Below, piece by piece: positions 38,466-47,457 of a stretch of 64,000 nt of DNA. The position numbers and the translations under genes were made by a program. Below the pieces are notes generated by a model, which worked only from the letters and a program-made list of their open reading frames with translations, was not told where the DNA came from and searched no databases. The stretch is from Chroococcidiopsis sp. TS-821. Its GTDB lineage: Bacteria > Cyanobacteriota > Cyanobacteriia > Cyanobacteriales > Chroococcidiopsidaceae. Position 1 is the first letter of the stretch; every line of letters starts with the position of its first letter. The stretch is from the NCBI RefSeq assembly GCF_002939305.1, contig NZ_MVDI01000002.1, positions 248,001 to 312,000 on the forward strand, in the 5' to 3' direction.

Positions 38466-39298
38466 GTAATCACAGTCACTTCTGGAGGACAAAAAAAGCG
38501 CCCAGGAAGGTACGTTCCCAAGCCGCGATTGACATACAACTGATTTTCACCAACACGATGATAGCCTTGCGCCCATTCCCAATGTCGGACAACTTTAGCG
38601 CATTCTTTTTGCATAAATGGTACCCATCGCCGCATTTCTTTGGGAAGGCTACGCCGAAAATCTTTGTAGATAGATATCGCAGGTCCCATACCAGGAATGG
38701 TAAACTGACCGCCATGCGTATGACCGGATAGCTGCAAATCAACACGCCATTTTTTTAAGACTTGGGCAGTATCAGGATTGTGTGATAGAACGATGCGCGG
38801 TATGTTTTGGTCGAGTTGACGCATCACAGGTTTGACTTTAAACTCTTTTGACCAGTAATCAGCAAGTCCGACAATCGGTAATCCTTTCCCTAAAGGATAC
38901 GCGATTTGATTCCACAGGACGTTAATATCAATGCTAGTCAGCGCTTTGGTAATTTCGGCTTGCGATTCGGGGTAATATATATCGTGGTTTCCGAGTACCG
39001 CACAAATTCCCGCACGACTTTGCAGGTGTTTGAGTCGCAGTATCAGTTGGTGAATCGGCGTAGGATCGTCGGTGACATAATCGCCTGTGAGAACAATGAG
39101 ATCCGGTTCAGCTTCGTTGCTGGCGGCGATCGCTTGCGCTAACATTTCTTCGGACAGTCGCAAGCCATCGTAATGCAGATCCGATAGTTGCACCAGCTTT
39201 GTCCCCTGTAAGGAGGAAGGAAGATCGGCGATCGCAACTGTTAATTTCTCTACACTCAAAGATCCAGATAACAGCCAGTGCATATAGCTTGTATTCAC
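38447..39298 (-). CDS. Metallophosphoesterase (YkuE-like)
   Basis: A calcineurin-like phosphoesterase of 283 residues. The five metal-binding blocks are visible: LVQLSDLHYD, VLTGDYVTDD, VLGNHDIYY, VLSHNPDTA and QLSGHTHGGQ. The N-terminus has a short hydrophobic patch (MHWLLSGSLSVEKLTVAI) that may be a weak membrane anchor. YkuE-type enzymes act on phospholipid or nucleotide head groups. Its stop codon lies inside a CTAGCCACTAGTTACTA repeat, so the last residues are repeat-encoded. Confidence 0.9.
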   Translation of the reverse strand: MNTSYMHWLLSGSLSVEKLTVAIADLPSSLQGTKLVQLSDLHYDGLRLSEEMLAQAIAASNEAEPDLIVLTGDYVTDDPTPIHQLILRLKHLQSRAGICAVLGNHDIYYPESQAEITKALTSIDINVLWNQIAYPLGKGLPIVGLADYWSKEFKVKPVMRQLDQNIPRIVLSHNPDTAQVLKKWRVDLQLSGHTHGGQFTIPGMGPAISIYKDFRRSLPKEMRRWVPFMQKECAKVVRHWEWAQGYHRVGENQLYVNRGLGTYLPGRFFCPPEVTVITLVTSG

Positions 39299-39460
39299 TC
39301 CTCGTTTGGTAGCGCTTCCAGCTTAGCAAAACCTGAAGTAGTACCAAGGTGCATGCACAGTGTTACTGTACTCGAATGCTCTCTACTAAATTTAAACTGA
39401 TTTTTCCACCTACCTGTTCTTACAATAAAAAGTAATTAAATGACCCGATGGAAGTGAACA

Positions 39461-39560
39461 ATGCCAATTTTAACTCTGACTAATGAGCAAGTTGTTGAGT
39501 TAGTCAAGTAGTTACCTGTAAAACAGCAGGTAGCTTCTATTTCATTGCAACTATTTCATC
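39461..39560 (+). pseudogene. Broken antitoxin-like small gene (in-frame stop)
   Basis: ATG 39461 gives MPILTLTNEQVVELVK and then an in-frame TAG at 39509-39511. Reading through, the same frame continues LPVKQQVASISLQL. Joined by Gln (CAG changed to TAG) this matches the N-terminus of cyanobacterial small antitoxin-like proteins of the form VVELVKQLPxxQQ. After about 30 residues the similarity fades and the frame runs into the next gene. I read it as a decayed remnant; no toxin gene is visible beside it. Confidence 0.5.
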
Positions 39561-39619
39561 GAAATGAGTCGCGCTTGTTTCATTATTTATCAGTAATAAT
39601 TGTAGACGTTAACTTGGAA

Positions 39620-41053
39620 TTAACCGAGCGATCGCAGTAAGCGAAACATTTTTTCTAAGATGCTTTGTAGCGCGTAATTTTTTTCGTATTTCTCTTGTGT
39701 TCGAGCAAAAGCGGCTTTACTGACGACTTCTGCAAGCGTGGGATAAATATGAATCCCTCCTAAGGCAGAAATTTTCAGATTATGTGACATTGCTAAAACA
39801 ATTTCATGAATTAATTCGCCTGCGGCTGCACCTACAATATGCGCGCCGAGAATTTCGCCGTTGCGTTTCGTGATGATTTTAGCAAAGCCTTGCGTTGCGG
39901 CTTCCGCTTGGGCGCGGTCTACATCTGCATATTCTTGTTTAATCACATCGATACGATCGCCATACCGCTGTCGCGCTTCGGCTTCAGTTAAACCAACGCG
40001 CGCGAGTTCAGGATCGGTAAATGTCGCCCAGGGAATGACGCGATAATCAACTTTGAGTATTGGCAAGAACAAGGCATTTCGGATAATCGCATTTGCTTCA
40101 TGACCGGCAACATGAGTAAATTGATAACCACCAATCACATCACCGCAAGCATAAATTCGCGGGTTGGTTGTTTGCAGTTTGGCGTTGACGCGAATTCCTT
40201 TTTTCGGGCTTTGTTGCAGTTCAACACCGGCGGCTGCTAAATTTAACGATTCCACATTGGGATCGCGCCCCGTCGCAACCAGAATTCGATCGACGGCAAT
40301 CTTTTCATTGTTAGTAATTAAGTACTTTTTACCATTGACAACTTCGACACGTTCCACTCGTGTTTTTGTCAAAACGCGAATTCCTTCGGAAATGAGTTGC
40401 TGCTGAACTACAGCGGCGGCTTCGGGATCTTCTTTGGGTAAAAGGCGATCGCTACTGCCAATAATCGTAACTTGAGAACCTAGCCGTGCAAAAGCTTGCC
40501 CTAATTCACACCCGATTGGTCCACCGCCAATAATACCTAAAGTGTCGGGACGATCCGTAATTTCAAAAACTTCTTCATTCGTAATGTACCCTGCTGCTTG
40601 TAATCCTGGAATTGCAGGAATTGCAGGGCGCGAACCTGTCGCAATTACAAATCTTCTAGCTGTTAAGCGACGATTGTTAACGACAAAGGTGCGTGAATCG
40701 ACAAATTCCCCATTCCCAAAAATCACTTCAGCACCCAAAGCTGCAAATCGCTGGGGTGAATCATGCGGTTCAATCGCTGCGATCGCACTTTGCACGTGTC
40801 CAATGGCTTTGGCAAAATCGATTTTGCGATCGTGACAGTGAATTCCAAACCGCGCGGCGTGTTTAACTTCGTAAGCAACGCGAGATGCGTGAATTAAAGA
40901 TTTACTCGGAACGCAACCATACCACAAACAATCACCACCCAAGCGATCGCGTTCAACTAAAGCAACTTTGGCTTTGAGTGCAGCAGCGACTCCCGCAACG
41001 ACTAAACCACCCGAACCACCGCCAATCACAACCAGATCGTATTCTACTGCCAT
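39620..41053 (-). CDS. MerA-like FAD-dependent pyridine nucleotide-disulfide oxidoreductase
   Basis: A flavoprotein disulfide reductase of 477 residues. FAD-binding GGGSGG (11-16) leads to the redox pair GGDCLWYGCVPSK (Cys42/Cys47). An NAD(P) domain follows (IIGGGPIGCELGQAFARLGS), then a second FAD site YACGDVIGGYQFTHVA and a dimer domain with His in GGIHIYPTLAEV. It lacks the N-terminal HMA domain and the C-terminal vicinal cysteines of true mercuric reductases. Cyanobacterial genes of this type are often called merA or lpd; the substrate is not established. Confidence 0.85.
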   Translation of the reverse strand: MAVEYDLVVIGGGSGGLVVAGVAAALKAKVALVERDRLGGDCLWYGCVPSKSLIHASRVAYEVKHAARFGIHCHDRKIDFAKAIGHVQSAIAAIEPHDSPQRFAALGAEVIFGNGEFVDSRTFVVNNRRLTARRFVIATGSRPAIPAIPGLQAAGYITNEEVFEITDRPDTLGIIGGGPIGCELGQAFARLGSQVTIIGSSDRLLPKEDPEAAAVVQQQLISEGIRVLTKTRVERVEVVNGKKYLITNNEKIAVDRILVATGRDPNVESLNLAAAGVELQQSPKKGIRVNAKLQTTNPRIYACGDVIGGYQFTHVAGHEANAIIRNALFLPILKVDYRVIPWATFTDPELARVGLTEAEARQRYGDRIDVIKQEYADVDRAQAEAATQGFAKIITKRNGEILGAHIVGAAAGELIHEIVLAMSHNLKISALGGIHIYPTLAEVVSKAAFARTQEKYEKNYALQSILEKMFRLLRSLG

Positions 41054-41108
41054 AATATTTCTTGCTACATACTTTTATTAAATTGATTTGCTAATCGCTA
41101 GCCACTGT

Positions 41109-41537
41109 TCACTCCCCATAAATCGTAACGACGACTTTCCGCTGGCGTGGTTTGATGTCACATTCTAGATGAAAGATTTGTTGCCAAGTACCTAACTCAA
41201 GCTTGCCATTTTGCACAGGTACTGTTAACGATGGACCTAGCCATGTAGCTTGCAGATGCGAGTGTCCGTTGCCATCATGCCACATTTGCTCGTGTCCGTA
41301 TTCGCGACTCGGTGGAATGAGTTTATCAAGCAGTTCGGGTAAGTCACGCTGCAATCCTGGTTCAAATTCAATCGTACCAATCGCGGCAGTACTACCCACA
41401 TTAAATACGTGCGCCATTCCGGTTTTGATTCCCGACTTTTTCACAATCGAGTTAACCTGATCGGTAATATCATGCATATCCCCGTGCGTTTGCGTTGATA
41501 AAGTGATGTGGTTTTGGTAAATCACGATCGACAACAC
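41109..41537 (-). CDS. YjbQ/UPF0047 family protein
   Basis: A 142-residue single-domain protein. Markers are HITLSTQTHGDMHDITDQV, HVFNVGSTAAIGTIEFEPGL, and HAT-like metal residues in GHSHLQATWLGPSLTVPV, ending GTWQQIFHLECD and RKVVVTIYGE. YjbQ proteins can replace thiamine-phosphate synthase when overproduced, but their main role is unclear. The start is GTG at 41535-41537, with another GTG 12 nt inside. It is divergent from the acyl-CoA dehydrogenase/cyclase gene across an 86-nt spacer. Confidence 0.92.
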   Translation of the reverse strand: MLSIVIYQNHITLSTQTHGDMHDITDQVNSIVKKSGIKTGMAHVFNVGSTAAIGTIEFEPGLQRDLPELLDKLIPPSREYGHEQMWHDGNGHSHLQATWLGPSLTVPVQNGKLELGTWQQIFHLECDIKPRQRKVVVTIYGE

Positions 41538-41602
41538 TCAAAAAACTCTAATCTGGCGTAATCCTACACTAGCAAGTCAGACACAAATCTGATGCAGATA
41601 CA

Positions 41603-41625
41603 GTTACCCATTACCTGTTACCAAT
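41603..41625. repeat. TTACC repeat overlapping the start of the ACAD-cyclase fusion gene
   Basis: GTTACCCATTACCTGTTACC plus AATG (41603-41626) is a GGTAAT-family repeat; its last word supplies the ATG start. Confidence 0.55.
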
Positions 41626-43393
41626 GATCTTAGACACCGCTAAATCTTATCTACTCGCAGAAGTTGCACCCTTCGCTAACGAAATCGACACAAACTCCGA
41701 TATATTACTGAAAGCTCTTAAGGGATTAGGTAATCTCGGTTTACTTGCTCTACGAGTACCGCAACAATGGGGTGGAGTTGGTATTAGCGACCGAGATTTT
41801 GCCAGTTTTCAAGAATTGGTAGCTAGGTATTCTGGTGCATTAGCTTTTTTGCAAACACAACACCAAAGCGCTGCGGGGATGTTGATGCAAAGCAGTAATT
41901 TGGCGCTACAGCAAGCGTATCTTCCACGCATGGGTAACGGAGACGTTTTACTCGGTGTTGGCTTTTCACATATTCGACGGCTAAAAGATTCCATAATCGC
42001 GATACCTGTCACCGGAGGCTATCAAATCGATGGTGTTGTTCCTTGGGTAACTGGTTGGAACTTGTTTGCTGAATTTATCGTTGCTGCAACTTTACCTGAT
42101 GGTGGTGCTGTTTTTGGGATTGTCCCTTTTGTTGAGACGCAACAAGCTACAGGTGGCGTTATTCGTTTTAGCCCTCCAATGCAACTCGCCGCGATGCGGT
42201 CGACAAATACAGTTAGCGCGACTCTTACTCAGTTCTTTTTACCAAGCGATCGCGTTGTTTTTATAAAACCTGCGGGGTGGATTCATGATAACGATATCAA
42301 AAATGTGCTGCGCGCAACTCCATTAGCTATAGGATGCGCAATGGCGGGGTTGGATATTGTCAAAGCAACAGCACAAACGAAATCTTTAGCTTTTATTGAT
42401 GAAGCTTTTGCGGCGTTAGAACGAGAATTGAGTGAATGTCGAGAGGCGATCGCGCAAGCACAACATTCCACATTTACACAAAAAGTACAACTTCGCGCCT
42501 GGGCGATTGATTTAGCAGTACGCATTGCATGCGCCGCAGTAACAGTTTCGAGTGGTAGTGCTAATGATACTGCGCATCCAGCACAACGAGTTTATCGCGA
42601 AGCGATCGTATACACAGTTTCGGGACAAACTCCCGCAATTATGAAAGCAACTTTAAAGCAATTAACTTCCCCACCGCGATATCACTCAAAACCAACTCAA
42701 ACCATCTCCTATTCACAAGTCATTCATCTCAGTCACGTAATTCACCCTCATATTCCTCAATGGCTAGGCGATCCGCCTGTCGAATTTGAAACTGTTGCCG
42801 AGTTGCATCAAGATGGTTATTACCTCCGACGTTTTGCTTTCGGCGAACATACTGCAACGCATATCAACGCGCCTAAAAGTTTTTACGCTGATGGAATAGG
42901 AATCGATCAATATCCTGCGGATTTGTTAGTTGTCCCTGCGGTTGTGTTGGATATCCAAGCGCAAGCAGCAAATCCTGACTACGCGTTGAGCGTTGCTGAT
43001 ATTCTAAATTGGGAGCAACAACACGGTGAAATTGATGCTGGATGCGTGGTGTTACTGTACACAGGCTGGCAAAACAAGTGGTGGGATCGAGTTGCGTTTC
43101 TCAATGCTGATGCAGCAGGTAATCTTCATTTTCCAGGATTTAGCCGCGAGGCGACGCAGTTTTTACTACAACGACAAATTGCAGGAGTAGGAATTGATAC
43201 GCACGGTGTCGATCCTGGACAAGATACCACATTTGCAACAAATCGCTTAGTGTTGGAAAAACCAAGAATTGTCTTGGAAAATTTAACAAATCTCGATCAA
43301 TTACCCGTACGTGGAACTACGCTAGTAATTGGGATTTTACGCCTACAAAATGGTTCAGGTTCGCCAGCTGCGGTGATGGCATTTGTTCCATAA
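41624..43393 (+). CDS. Acyl-CoA dehydrogenase-like / cyclase (kynurenine-formamidase-like) fusion
   Basis: A 589-residue two-domain protein. Residues 1-360 resemble an acyl-CoA dehydrogenase (AEVAPFANEIDTNSDILLKA, LRVPQQWGGVGIS, GVVPWVTGWNLFAEFIVAAT). Residues about 365-589 form a cyclase-family domain (PF04199-like). It has VIHLSHVIHPHIPQW, the metal-binding pattern FGEHTATHINAPKSF, and GIDTHGVDPGQD. The two folds are usually separate proteins; there is no frameshift or gap between them. The substrate is unknown; coupled oxidation and hydrolysis of an acyl or amide compound is a guess. The ATG lies inside a TTACCAATGA repeat word. Confidence 0.85.
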   Translation: MILDTAKSYLLAEVAPFANEIDTNSDILLKALKGLGNLGLLALRVPQQWGGVGISDRDFASFQELVARYSGALAFLQTQHQSAAGMLMQSSNLALQQAYLPRMGNGDVLLGVGFSHIRRLKDSIIAIPVTGGYQIDGVVPWVTGWNLFAEFIVAATLPDGGAVFGIVPFVETQQATGGVIRFSPPMQLAAMRSTNTVSATLTQFFLPSDRVVFIKPAGWIHDNDIKNVLRATPLAIGCAMAGLDIVKATAQTKSLAFIDEAFAALERELSECREAIAQAQHSTFTQKVQLRAWAIDLAVRIACAAVTVSSGSANDTAHPAQRVYREAIVYTVSGQTPAIMKATLKQLTSPPRYHSKPTQTISYSQVIHLSHVIHPHIPQWLGDPPVEFETVAELHQDGYYLRRFAFGEHTATHINAPKSFYADGIGIDQYPADLLVVPAVVLDIQAQAANPDYALSVADILNWEQQHGEIDAGCVVLLYTGWQNKWWDRVAFLNADAAGNLHFPGFSREATQFLLQRQIAGVGIDTHGVDPGQDTTFATNRLVLEKPRIVLENLTNLDQLPVRGTTLVIGILRLQNGSGSPAAVMAFVP

Positions 43394-43575
43394 TTGTGAA
43401 GTCATTTTTTAAATTCGCATTTTCTTCATCAAGTTTCATCGATTCTTCATCATCACTTCCGTATATTCACTATAGTTGTGGTGCTAGCATAGCTTTTAAA
43501 TACTAATGAAGCTCCAATTATGGAGTGCTTTATCCCAAAATATACTGAACTTGATATTCTTTAAAATTTCTAACT

Positions 43576-44724
43576 ATGCCTGCAATATTAGAACATAACT
43601 TCACACAGGACTTTACTCATTTTGAGCAACACGTTGCTAAAATTTTTCACAAACATGGTTGGATTGTAGAAACTGCTAAACCTAATCAACCTGGATACGA
43701 TTTAGTTCTTAAAAAGAATCATTGTGTTGCAGCTGTACAAGTCAAATGGCTAAAAAATAATGCAACATCAACACAAATATCAAAGTTTGCTGATTATCTA
43801 GATTCGCCTGAAGGTAAGAAGTTTAATGCTGGGATTTTTCTCACAACAAAAGGTTTCGGCGGTCCAGCGCGTGCTTTAATTAAATCTTGGGGCAAAGATA
43901 GTAAGATCCGTTGTGGTGTTGCAACTGATAGTAGTTTTAACTTCATAAATGGTGATGTTGAAGTAACGCCACCACATGAACCCCCCAAGCCTGGCAAAAT
44001 CTATTTCGGTGTGTTTACATGCAAAGGTGGAGTAGGTAAAACAACAGTTGCAGCACATTTAGCAGGTGCATTTGCGTTACAAGGTTTCAACGTTGCACTT
44101 GTCGATTTAGATCCTGAAGAAAATTTACAGAAGCTTGTCGGGGATGGTGTTTATGTTCCTAATCCTAAAGGAATAGGAACAACTATTGAAGTATTTAAAG
44201 GTGAAGATTGGGATGAAGATGCGGCACGCGATGCCAAGATTGTGATTTTTGATTGTTCGCCAGCAATGGAAAGAAATCATTCCGAGTTGGTAGCAAAATT
44301 TGATTATTGTATTATTCCTACAACTTTAAATCCTTTGGGTATTAATAAGCATGGAAAAGTTATTCAAGAAACGGTAAAAGATATACGTAAAATTAATAAA
44401 AATGCACATTTATTCGTATTAGTCAATAACTTTAAAGACCCTGGATACAGACGTTTGCAGATTTTGAAAAGATCTTACGCAGATGTTTATAAAGAAACGA
44501 GTAAAATAGACGATAAGTTTCACTGTATCGACCCTGAGGAAGTGTGTATTCGTGCAAGCGATCTTCTTTATTACTGGGGTATTCATATATTAGAAAGTCC
44601 AGACAATCCCCGTAGTGAATTAGCGTTTAACTTAATTGGTGGAAGATGTTATCCGCGTGAAGATTTTATTAACTTAGCAGATTATATCGAGCAGAAAGCG
44701 GGAATTGGAATTTTGCGGGAATAA
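43576..44724 (+). CDS. Mrr-like nuclease domain fused to a ParA-type ATPase
   Basis: A 382-residue fusion. Residues 1-125 form a restriction-endonuclease-like (Mrr_cat) domain: helix FEQHVAKIFHKHGW with Glu17, then GYDLVLKKNHCVAAVQVKW, which holds Asp42 and the Q55-x-K57 pair of the PD-(D/E)xK site. Residues about 140-380 are a ParA/MinD ATPase with deviant Walker A CKGGVGKTT (149-157), switch ALVDLDPEENLQKL and IVIFDCSPAMERNH. No parB gene or plasmid replication gene is adjacent. Alone in its operon, it may be a self-contained DNA-targeting ATPase/nuclease. The function is inferred only. Confidence 0.85.
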   Translation: MPAILEHNFTQDFTHFEQHVAKIFHKHGWIVETAKPNQPGYDLVLKKNHCVAAVQVKWLKNNATSTQISKFADYLDSPEGKKFNAGIFLTTKGFGGPARALIKSWGKDSKIRCGVATDSSFNFINGDVEVTPPHEPPKPGKIYFGVFTCKGGVGKTTVAAHLAGAFALQGFNVALVDLDPEENLQKLVGDGVYVPNPKGIGTTIEVFKGEDWDEDAARDAKIVIFDCSPAMERNHSELVAKFDYCIIPTTLNPLGINKHGKVIQETVKDIRKINKNAHLFVLVNNFKDPGYRRLQILKRSYADVYKETSKIDDKFHCIDPEEVCIRASDLLYYWGIHILESPDNPRSELAFNLIGGRCYPREDFINLADYIEQKAGIGILRE

Positions 44725-44737
44725 TACTTTTTCAGTT

Positions 44738-44757
44738 GAGTGGCTAGTGAGTGGTTA
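44738..44757. repeat. GGCTAGTGAGTGGTTAC repeat after the Mrr-ParA gene
   Basis: GTGGCTAGTGAGTGGTTACT lies between the Mrr-ParA and Uma2 genes. It is a weaker member of the CTAG repeat family. Confidence 0.4.
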
Positions 44758-44843
44758 CTTTTTGCTTAAAATCGCCTTCCTCAATGCTCATCATGTAATA
44801 TAAATGTACTAACAATGCCAATTTAGCGAGGGAGAGTTTTACG

Positions 44844-45659
44844 ATGTCGTCTACGGAAGAAAAGACAATCTCCCAAGATGTGGGGTGGGATTGGGAACCG
44901 CCGATGCCACCCACTGATTTGATATTCGATGATGGTGAACCCTTGGAAAGCAATCGCCACCGTATTGCCATAAATGTCTTGATTCGATCGCTAGAACAAG
45001 CTTGGTCGGACCGCAATGACTTTTTTGCAGGCGGTAATATGTTCATTTACTATAGCAGTACTCAAGCACGCAATCGCGACTTTCGCGGACCAGATTTTTT
45101 TGTTGTTTTAGATGTTGATGGCACGAAATCGCGTCAAGGTTGGGTAGTGTGGGAAGAAGACGGGCGATATCCAGATGCGATCGTCGAGTTGATGTCGCCG
45201 TCAACAGCGGAAGTAGATAAGGTAACAAAGAAAGAGATTTACGAACGCACGTTTAGAACGCCAAATTATTTCGTGTACGATCCTTTTAATCCGAGTTCGC
45301 TACAAGGATGGCAATTAGATGCTAGTCACCGCTATCAACCGTTAGAAGCAAACGAACGCGGATGGCTGTGGTGTGCAACTTTGGGCTTTTGGTTAGGTAT
45401 TTGGGAGGGAACAATCGAGCGAGAAACCGCACCCTGGTTGCGTTTTTTTGATAGTTCTGGCAATTTAGTCTTATTACCCGAAGAAGCAGCGCAAGCAAAA
45501 GCGGAACAAGCCACTCAACAAGCTGAACAAGAACGTCTAAAAGCGGAACAAGCTACTCAACAAGCTGAACAAGAACGCCAGAAAGCTGAACAAGAACGTC
45601 TAAAAGCGGAGCGCTTAGCAGCACAATTAAGAGCATTAGGAGTAGAACCCGAAGTGTAA
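44844..45659 (+). CDS. Uma2 family endonuclease-like protein with coiled-coil tail
   Basis: A 271-residue Uma2/DUF820 protein, a PD-(D/E)xK-fold family hugely expanded in cyanobacteria. Motifs are GPDFFVVLDVD, PDAIVELMSPST (with the Asp/Glu of the active site) and VTKKEIYERTFRTPNYFVYD (with the lysine). Residues 220-265 are a Glu/Gln/Ala-rich coiled coil built from tandem copies of a 14-residue unit beginning AEQATQQAEQERLK, encoded by a DNA direct repeat near 45497-45605. A GAGGGAGAG ribosome site precedes ATG 44844. The biological target of this family is unknown. Confidence 0.9.
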   Translation: MSSTEEKTISQDVGWDWEPPMPPTDLIFDDGEPLESNRHRIAINVLIRSLEQAWSDRNDFFAGGNMFIYYSSTQARNRDFRGPDFFVVLDVDGTKSRQGWVVWEEDGRYPDAIVELMSPSTAEVDKVTKKEIYERTFRTPNYFVYDPFNPSSLQGWQLDASHRYQPLEANERGWLWCATLGFWLGIWEGTIERETAPWLRFFDSSGNLVLLPEEAAQAKAEQATQQAEQERLKAEQATQQAEQERQKAEQERLKAERLAAQLRALGVEPEV

Positions 45660-45666
45660 TCAGTCT

Positions 45667-45987
45667 TTAGGCGATCGCTCCTAATTGACTTACCATAATG
45701 ACTAGCGTCAGAACCCCCAATGTCAGCATTAACCCTGCTGGCATAAATTTACGTGTTTTTACGAATCGAATTGTAAATACAACTACTAAAATAGCCGTAA
45801 CAACTAACGCTAAAAGGAATCCCCAAGCTTGTCCTTGTAGATAAAAAACTCCCCCAGCTATCAGCAATAAACCGCTAATGATTCCCGAAATTAAAGATGC
45901 CGTACTTCGAGCTTGCGTGTAACCAATAATACCGCCAATGATGGCAATAATTCCGTAGGCGATCGCTGCAATAATAGCTACATTCAT
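45667..45987 (-). CDS. TMEM14/UPF0136 family membrane protein
   Basis: A 106-residue protein with four hydrophobic segments: IIAAIAYGIIAIIGGIIGYT, SLISGIISGLLLIAGGVFYL, GFLLALVVTAILVVVF and LMLTLGVLTLVIMVSQLG. The GxxGYxxA...S..SG pattern matches TMEM14. Plant relatives (FAX proteins) export fatty acids from plastids; that function is not shown here. It converges with the Uma2 gene 7 nt away. Confidence 0.88.
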   Translation of the reverse strand: MNVAIIAAIAYGIIAIIGGIIGYTQARSTASLISGIISGLLLIAGGVFYLQGQAWGFLLALVVTAILVVVFTIRFVKTRKFMPAGLMLTLGVLTLVIMVSQLGAIA

Positions 45988-46121
45988 TTCTAAGATCTGA
46001 TTCCAAGTGCGTTATTTATATCAATGTTTGAAACGCTTTCATAGTAAGCTGTTTTCTACACAAATTATTTAACTATCAGCAGACAATTTACCATAACGGA
46101 GGTAAATTGCTATAAGAATTC

Positions 46122-47408
46122 ATGGATAATCACATCAGTAGCTCAATACAAACTTTAAGATGTCAAGCAGCATCGTTGCTACTATATCAATCTGTACTGC
46201 ATAACGAAGTTGGTCAAGCTTTTTTACATTTATTACAAACACTCAGCAACGGTGGAGATCGAATCAGTTGTTTGCAAGCGTATGGCAACTACTTCAAGGT
46301 TTTAGCAGCAAGTAACCAAAGTTGGCAAGACTACCTCATCGCGCAAATTCTGCAAGACGATAACCCCTTCTCGCAACAAGTTCAGCGAACAGACGCCTTA
46401 CCGCCAGTTCTCTTAACGGCTGCAAAACAAGACTTACAAGCGTTACAGAGTCTTTATCAATGCGGTGGCGAGACTTTGAGTCAGTGGGTACAAGTTGTCA
46501 CAGGATTACAAACACCACTTGCGGTATGGGATACTCAAGCGCAAGAAACGTACGAAATTCCTTTCCACCAAACAGAAAATTGGGCAAGTCTTGTATCAGA
46601 TTTAGCTGCTTATTACCGTAGATTTGGCACAGGTTTATTTGTAAATCGTGCTTTACGTTGGCAAGCTGGAGAATTTGTTGCTATTGCACATCCAGATTCG
46701 ATTCAACTCAATCAACTTGTAGGTTATGAACTGCAAAAAGAAACTTTGCTCAAAAATACCGAGTTTCTTTTATCTGGATATTCTGCCTTACACGTACTGC
46801 TTTACGGTAGTCGCGGTTCAGGTAAGTCATCGTTGGTAAAAGCGTTGTTAAATCACTATCAAGACCGCAACTTGCGCTTAATTGAAGTGGCTAAGTCAGA
46901 TTTAAAAGATCTACCGGAAATTGTTGAAAAATTGCGTAGTGTTCCCCAGAAATTCATTATCTTTGTTGACGATCTTTCGTTTGAAGAAGACGATGACGCG
47001 TTTAAAGCTTTAAAAGTTGTTTTAGAAGGTAATTTAACTGCGCGATCGCAAAATGTTGTAGTTTATGCTACCTCTAATCGACGCCACTTGATTCGAGAAT
47101 TTTTTGACGATCGACCACAGGCGAGAGATCGTGAAGAAGTTCACGTGTGGGATACTATGCAAGAAAAGCTGTCGTTTAGCGATCGCTTCGGTTTGACTTT
47201 GACTTTTGAACCCGCAGATCAGAAGACATATCTAAGTATTGTGCGTCATCTCGCCGCGCAAGCAGGAATTTCTCTTTCGCCAGAAGATTTAGAATATCGT
47301 GCATTGCAATGGGCAACGCGGCATAATGGACGATCGGGACGTACCGCACGACAGTTTGTTGATTTTCTTAAAGCCGAATTAGCAGTTTTTGGTTCTTCTC
47401 AAACCTAA
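46122..47408 (+). CDS. DUF815-type AAA ATPase
   Basis: A 428-residue P-loop ATPase. Residues 1-190 are an alpha-helical N-terminal region. Residues about 200-420 form the DUF815 ATPase, with LVGYELQKETLLKNTEFLL, Walker A YGSRGSGKSSLVKALL (about 227-242), Walker B KFIIFVDDLSFEEDD and the sensor VVVYATSNRRHLI. DUF815 ATPases are common in bacteria; their substrate is unknown. It is followed 49 nt later on the same strand by the coiled-coil TerB-C-like gene, so it may head the four-gene unit, or may be independent. Confidence 0.85.
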   Translation: MDNHISSSIQTLRCQAASLLLYQSVLHNEVGQAFLHLLQTLSNGGDRISCLQAYGNYFKVLAASNQSWQDYLIAQILQDDNPFSQQVQRTDALPPVLLTAAKQDLQALQSLYQCGGETLSQWVQVVTGLQTPLAVWDTQAQETYEIPFHQTENWASLVSDLAAYYRRFGTGLFVNRALRWQAGEFVAIAHPDSIQLNQLVGYELQKETLLKNTEFLLSGYSALHVLLYGSRGSGKSSLVKALLNHYQDRNLRLIEVAKSDLKDLPEIVEKLRSVPQKFIIFVDDLSFEEDDDAFKALKVVLEGNLTARSQNVVVYATSNRRHLIREFFDDRPQARDREEVHVWDTMQEKLSFSDRFGLTLTFEPADQKTYLSIVRHLAAQAGISLSPEDLEYRALQWATRHNGRSGRTARQFVDFLKAELAVFGSSQT

Positions 47409-47457
47409 CTGTTAATCTGGATGCAGTTTTATAACCATTAAGATAAGCGATCGCGCT

